A stretch of DNA of 64,000 nucleotides from Chitinophagaceae bacterium (GTDB lineage Bacteria > Bacteroidota > Bacteroidia > Chitinophagales > Chitinophagaceae). The notes below the pieces were generated by a model. That model had not been told where the DNA came from, ran no database searches, and worked only from the letters and a program-made list of their open reading frames with translations. The stretch is taken from the NCBI GenBank assembly GCA_016720775.1, contig JADKJX010000004.1, positions 124,001 to 188,000 of the forward strand, read 5' to 3'. Positions 60,575 through 64,000 of this stretch are shown one piece after another. Each line of letters begins with the position of its first letter. The first letter of the stretch is position 1. Made by a program: the position numbers and the translations under genes.

Positions 60575-61459
60575 ATGAAAGTAAGCGGATTCACGTTTGT
60601 AAAGAATGCGGTTAAATACGGGTACCCGGTTGTTGAATCCATTACGTCGCTTTTGCCCCTGGTAGATGAAATGATCGTTTGCCTGGGAGATTCGGAGGAT
60701 GAAACAAACAAGCTCATTGAATCAATAGGATCTGAAAAAATGAAAATCATTCATTCCGTTTGGGATAATAGTTTGAGGGAGGGAGGAAAAGTACTTGCAG
60801 TGGAAACGGATAAAGCTATGGATGCAACCGCATCCGACAGCGACTGGCTCTTTTACATTCAGGCTGATGAAGTGCTGCATGAACAATATCACCGGGTGGT
60901 ATTAGAAGCGATGAAGAAGTATAAAGATGATAAACGGGTAGAGGGGCTGTTGTTTCATTATCATCACTTCTACGGCAGCTATAAATTTATCGGCGACGGA
61001 AGAAAATGGTATTCGAAAGAGATACGGGTGATCCGGAATAACAAACAGATACGAAGTTACCGCGATGCACAGGGTTTCAGGCTAAATGACCGTAAGCTGA
61101 ATGTAAAACTGATTGACGCTTATATTTATCATTATGGCTGGGTACGTAACCCGGTGGCCATGAAAAGAAAATATACCGACTTCGGCAAATTGTGGAATGC
61201 AGATGATGTGCATGATACATGGGCGGAAGCAGAAGATAAGAAGGGGCAGGAGTTTGATTATTCAAATATTGATTCGGTTACGGTTTTCACCGGCACACAC
61301 CCGGGGGTAATGAAAGAACTGGTAAGCAAAGAAGACTGGGACTTTAAAATGGATGTGAAAAAAAAGAATTTTAAAAATACAAAACACAGGCTCTTATATT
61401 TTTTGTGGAAGAATTTTGGATGGAGGCCTTTTGAGTACAGCAATTATAAACGTATTTAA
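60575..61459 (+). CDS. Glycosyltransferase-like protein inserted in the sdh operon
   Basis: 294 residues with a GT-A-type core: VSGFTFVKNAVKYGYPVVES, ITSLLPLVDEMIVCLGDSED and DWLFYIQADEVLHEQ, the ADE acidic motif expected for metal and nucleotide-sugar binding in GT2-like enzymes. It is followed by LLFHYHHFYGSYKFIGDGRK and RNNKQIRSYRDAQGFRLNDR. The acceptor is unknown. It lies 23 nt after sdhA and 5 nt before sdhB, so it is co-transcribed with complex II although no functional link is apparent. Confidence 0.82.
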   Translation: MKVSGFTFVKNAVKYGYPVVESITSLLPLVDEMIVCLGDSEDETNKLIESIGSEKMKIIHSVWDNSLREGGKVLAVETDKAMDATASDSDWLFYIQADEVLHEQYHRVVLEAMKKYKDDKRVEGLLFHYHHFYGSYKFIGDGRKWYSKEIRVIRNNKQIRSYRDAQGFRLNDRKLNVKLIDAYIYHYGWVRNPVAMKRKYTDFGKLWNADDVHDTWAEAEDKKGQEFDYSNIDSVTVFTGTHPGVMKELVSKEDWDFKMDVKKKNFKNTKHRLLYFLWKNFGWRPFEYSNYKRI

Positions 61460-61464
61460 TCTTT

Positions 61465-62229
61465 ATGGAACACTACATGATGAACCTCACACTCAAGGTG
61501 TGGAAACAAAAGAACAGCACAACGAAAGGAAGTTTTGAAACCTACCCGGTAAAGGATATTTCGTCTGAAATGTCTTTTTTGGAAATGTTTGATGTGCTGA
61601 ACGAACAACTGATCCGGGATGGGAAAGATCCTATTGCCTTTGATCACGACTGCCGCGAAGGTATTTGTGGCATGTGCAGCATGTACATAAACGGAAGGGC
61701 GCATGGGCCCTGGACAAAGAATACCACCTGCCAGTTGCATATGCGTGCTTTTAAAGATGGCGATACCATTGTAGTGGAACCATGGAGGGCTTCTGCTTTC
61801 CCGGTTATAAAAGACCTGATGGTTGACCGTACCGCTTTTGACCGCATCATACAGGCGGGCGGATATATTTCTGTTAATACCGGTAATGCAGTGGATGCAA
61901 ATGCTATTCCCATTGATAAAAAAGATGCGGATGATGCTTTTATGGCAGCAGCCTGTATAGGTTGCGGTGCCTGCGTGGCAACCTGCAAGAACAGCAGCGC
62001 CATGTTGTTTGTAAGCGCCAAGGTTTCTCAACTGGCATTGTTGCCACAGGGTGAACCGGAAAGAGAATCAAGGGTGCTGAACATGGTTGCACAAATGGAT
62101 AAAGAAGGTTTTGGTAACTGTACCAATACATATGCCTGCGAGGCGGAATGTCCCAAAGGTATTTCTGTTTCCAACATAGCAAGAATGAACAGGGAATACC
62201 TGAAAGCAGGATTAAGTACCGAGGACTAA
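61465..62229 (+). CDS. sdhB: Succinate dehydrogenase/fumarate reductase iron-sulfur subunit
   Basis: 254 residues with the three clusters: [2Fe-2S] from HDCREGICGMCSMYINGRAH and NTTC, [4Fe-4S] CIGCGACVATC, and [3Fe-4S] with CTNTYACEAECPKGI also supplying the last ligand. It transfers electrons between the flavoprotein and heme/quinone. ATG at 61465 is 5 nt after the glycosyltransferase stop, and nearby ATGs (61477, 61480) are alternatives. Confidence 0.96.
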   Translation: MEHYMMNLTLKVWKQKNSTTKGSFETYPVKDISSEMSFLEMFDVLNEQLIRDGKDPIAFDHDCREGICGMCSMYINGRAHGPWTKNTTCQLHMRAFKDGDTIVVEPWRASAFPVIKDLMVDRTAFDRIIQAGGYISVNTGNAVDANAIPIDKKDADDAFMAAACIGCGACVATCKNSSAMLFVSAKVSQLALLPQGEPERESRVLNMVAQMDKEGFGNCTNTYACEAECPKGISVSNIARMNREYLKAGLSTED

Positions 62230-62240
62230 AATAAGCTTTG

Positions 62241-64000
62241 TTACTCCTGCTGGATTATTATTTTCTCACTGAAATATTCATCACCCAGTTTTGCCTGTAC
62301 AATGTAAACGCCTTTCTGTAAATGCGGGAAAGGGATATTAATAGTGCCCGAAGAGTTATTCAACCTGGTTTCAAAAACCTTTCTCCCCTCCGAAGAAAAA
62401 ATGACCAAGGCTTCTACCGGTTTCTCTGAAACAATATTCAGCCTGTTATTTGTAACCAGGGTAGGATAAATTTTTACATGGGCAGGAGATGTTTTATCAA
62501 TCACTATAATATCAGAATAAGATAAACGGCCGTCAGTACCGGTGATCTTTAGTTTATAAAACAACTTCGTAAATCCTGTAATATAGTGCCGGAAGGTATA
62601 ATTATTCTCCAACGGGGTATTAACTGCATTTACTTTTCCTGCACTTAGGTAATTCACGCCATTGTTGCTGAATTCAATTTCATAACCAGACAGGTTTTGT
62701 TCATTGACTGTTTTCCAGCCAAGGGAATTATATCCAGTGGCTGCTTTTGCTGTAAATTGTAAAAGCGTTACTGGTAATGGCCCGCCGGTATTGGTAGTAA
62801 CTTTATATAACGTGCCGCTGTATGAAACAGCATATAAAACTCCGTTCTCACTTTCACCAAAACTTGTGATAAATTTTGGTAAGCCGCCGCTTACTACATA
62901 ACTCTGTTGTGATACGCTCCACCCACCGCTGCCATTTGGTTTTATTAACCATGCGTTGCCGGATATAAAATCGGAGCAGATATAATACCCATACATGGCT
63001 CCATATTCTGTACCCCGGTACACATAACCACCTGTAACGGCAAAGCCGCCTGTGGAAGAATTATGCGGATAAGCAAAGATCGGGTACGTATAATTGCCTG
63101 CCGGCAGACAACCCGTGGTATTATGATCTTCGTTGCCTTCATAACAACGCCAGCCATAATTTTTATTGCCAAATGTTGCAAGTGAACCGGTATTGATCTC
63201 CTCCCAGGCGCCTTCGCCTACATCGCCAACCCAAATGTCATTATTAAGCCTGTCAAAACTCCAGCGCCAAGGATTGCGGAACCCGATGGCAAATATTTCG
63301 TCCCTCACGGCTGGATCACTTACATAAGGATTGTCTGCAGGAATGGTATAATAGGGAGGGGTTGTAAAATTGTCCACATTTAACCGAAGCATTTTTCCTA
63401 AAAGCGAATTTCCATTCTGGGCTTCATTGGTAGGGTCATTACTTCCACCGCCATCACCAATTCCAAAGTACAGGTTTCCATCGGGCCCAAAATTTAATTT
63501 AGCCCCGTTATGGTCGCCCCCGGTTCTTCGATCGTTAATAAAACCTTCCCTGTTGTTTGATCTGCCAGGTTGGGATTACCGGCTACCGTTTCAAACCGGG
63601 TTAATCGTACACAAGGAATATTGGCAGGCACAGTATTAATACAATAGAAGATAAAAAAATACCGGTTTGTAGTGCCGTTATAATCGGGATGAAAAGCCAG
63701 GCTTAGCAAACCTCTCTCGGAACCTGCCCCTGGAGTAGGTATGCTGTCAGTTCCGGTCGCTTGTGAAATATCTAAAAATGAAGTGGGTAATAAAGCACCT
63801 CCGGATATGATCTTGATCCTTCCCTCTAACCCAACAACAAAAATCCGGTTGGAACCGTCGCCGGCATTTACGATGTCAAGTGATTTTGAACTAAGTCCGG
63901 ATGATATGACCGGAGCAAAAATTAAAACAGGTGGAGCTTGTGCAGTACTGTACAACGTTGAGAAAGCTGTTAAGGCGAATAAAAGTACAGCAGGATTTAT
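62241..64000 (-). CDS. PQQ-type glucose/sorbosone dehydrogenase family protein with T9SS type A tail (frameshifted; 5' end beyond window)
   Basis: The frame runs in from the right edge with a signal peptide (INPAVLLFALTAFSTLYSTA, then QA). The six-bladed propeller of soluble quinoprotein dehydrogenases is recognised by GLLSLAFHPDYNG, IFAIGFRNPWRWSFDR and WVGDVGEGAWEEIN, and, in the bridging frame, KLNFGPDGNLYFGIGDGGGS. A C5 run at 63517-63521 (one base too few) breaks the frame between 63494-63955 and 62241-63392. An FnIII-like domain (GYNSLGWKTVNEQNLSGYEI) and a type A sorting tail (HVKIYPTLVTNNRLNIVSEK ... SEKIIIQQE) close the protein. It is probably a secreted sugar- or polyol-oxidising or sugar-binding enzyme. 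Confidence 0.82.

Noticed and set aside
1..64000. tRNA, rRNA or tmRNA genes
   Set aside because: No cloverleaf with a TTCGANNC-type arm and no rRNA signature sequence was noticed on either strand; a covariance search would be needed to exclude them fully.

Overview
The window reads as a chromosomal segment of a Bacteroidota bacterium, most likely of the Chitinophagaceae or a close relative. The evidence is four or more secreted proteins with type IX secretion (T9SS) C-terminal sorting domains, a PorP/SprF protein directly behind a CHU_C-type giant protein, a b558-type sdhCAB set, a long NusB, DUF1573/YajC/CoaE clustering, and promoters of the Bacteroidetes form TTTG-N19-TAnnTTTG. No rRNA, tRNA, prophage, transposase or CRISPR was recognised.

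Layout. 0-2.8 kb: a DHNA-CoA-thioesterase-like protein, a NUDIX hydrolase, pyrE, a small HMA-domain protein and a LEA14-like lipoprotein. 2.8-5.5 kb: a long AT-rich spacer, then two secreted proteins. 5.9-13.9 kb: a giant adhesin-like CHU_C protein (IgGFc-binding-like head, five 567-bp tandem repeats, PKD domains, type B sorting tail) split by one frameshift, followed by PorP/SprF. 14-16 kb: a BlaR1-like M56 peptidase and its BlaI-type repressor with a visible operator/promoter. 16-22.8 kb: membrane pyrophosphatase and an MgtA-like P-type ATPase, both frameshifted, then NAD(P)HX repair enzyme. 23-29 kb: a second giant secreted protein (ELWxTDGT repeats, two beta-helix domains, SprB repeats, PPC domain, type A sorting tail) with a damaged 3' end. 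29.5-34.7 kb: housekeeping block cupin, coaE, yajC, DUF1573, nusB, groES, groEL. 34.7-44.3 kb: small membrane, lipoprotein and enzyme genes (CPBP protease, C5-epimerase-like protein, SET-domain protein, lysoplasmalogenase, HU-like protein, FKBP, sdaA, smpB, VOC protein). 44.4-54 kb: a third CHU_C protein, accD, class I aldolase, a periplasmic-binding-type protein, cystathionine beta-synthase and an S41 protease. 54-57 kb: a MurNAc/GlcNAc-kinase-like protein with murQ (cell-wall sugar recycling) and a T9SS protein. 57-62.2 kb: sdhC, sdhA, a glycosyltransferase and sdhB. 62.2-64 kb: a PQQ-type sugar dehydrogenase running off the end.

Two things cut across the window. First, intergenic spaces are full of inverted-repeat elements of at least seven unrelated sequence families but one architecture: two arms of about 20-40 nt, often with short internal tandem repeats, around 20-100 nt. 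One sits between groES and groEL, and related simple repeats have entered one coding sequence. Second, about twelve single frameshifts break seven otherwise well-conserved genes, many of them in homopolymers. That looks more like residual sequencing indels than gene decay, but it needs read-level checking.

The least explained stretch is about 49.94-50.58 kb. It carries a chain of tiny, overlapping, lysine/arginine-rich reading frames on the minus strand, separated by a duplicated stop-start block, downstream of a dyad resembling the BlaI operator. A 36-residue ORF bracketed by two related terminators (34.86 kb) is the second candidate for an unannotated small protein.
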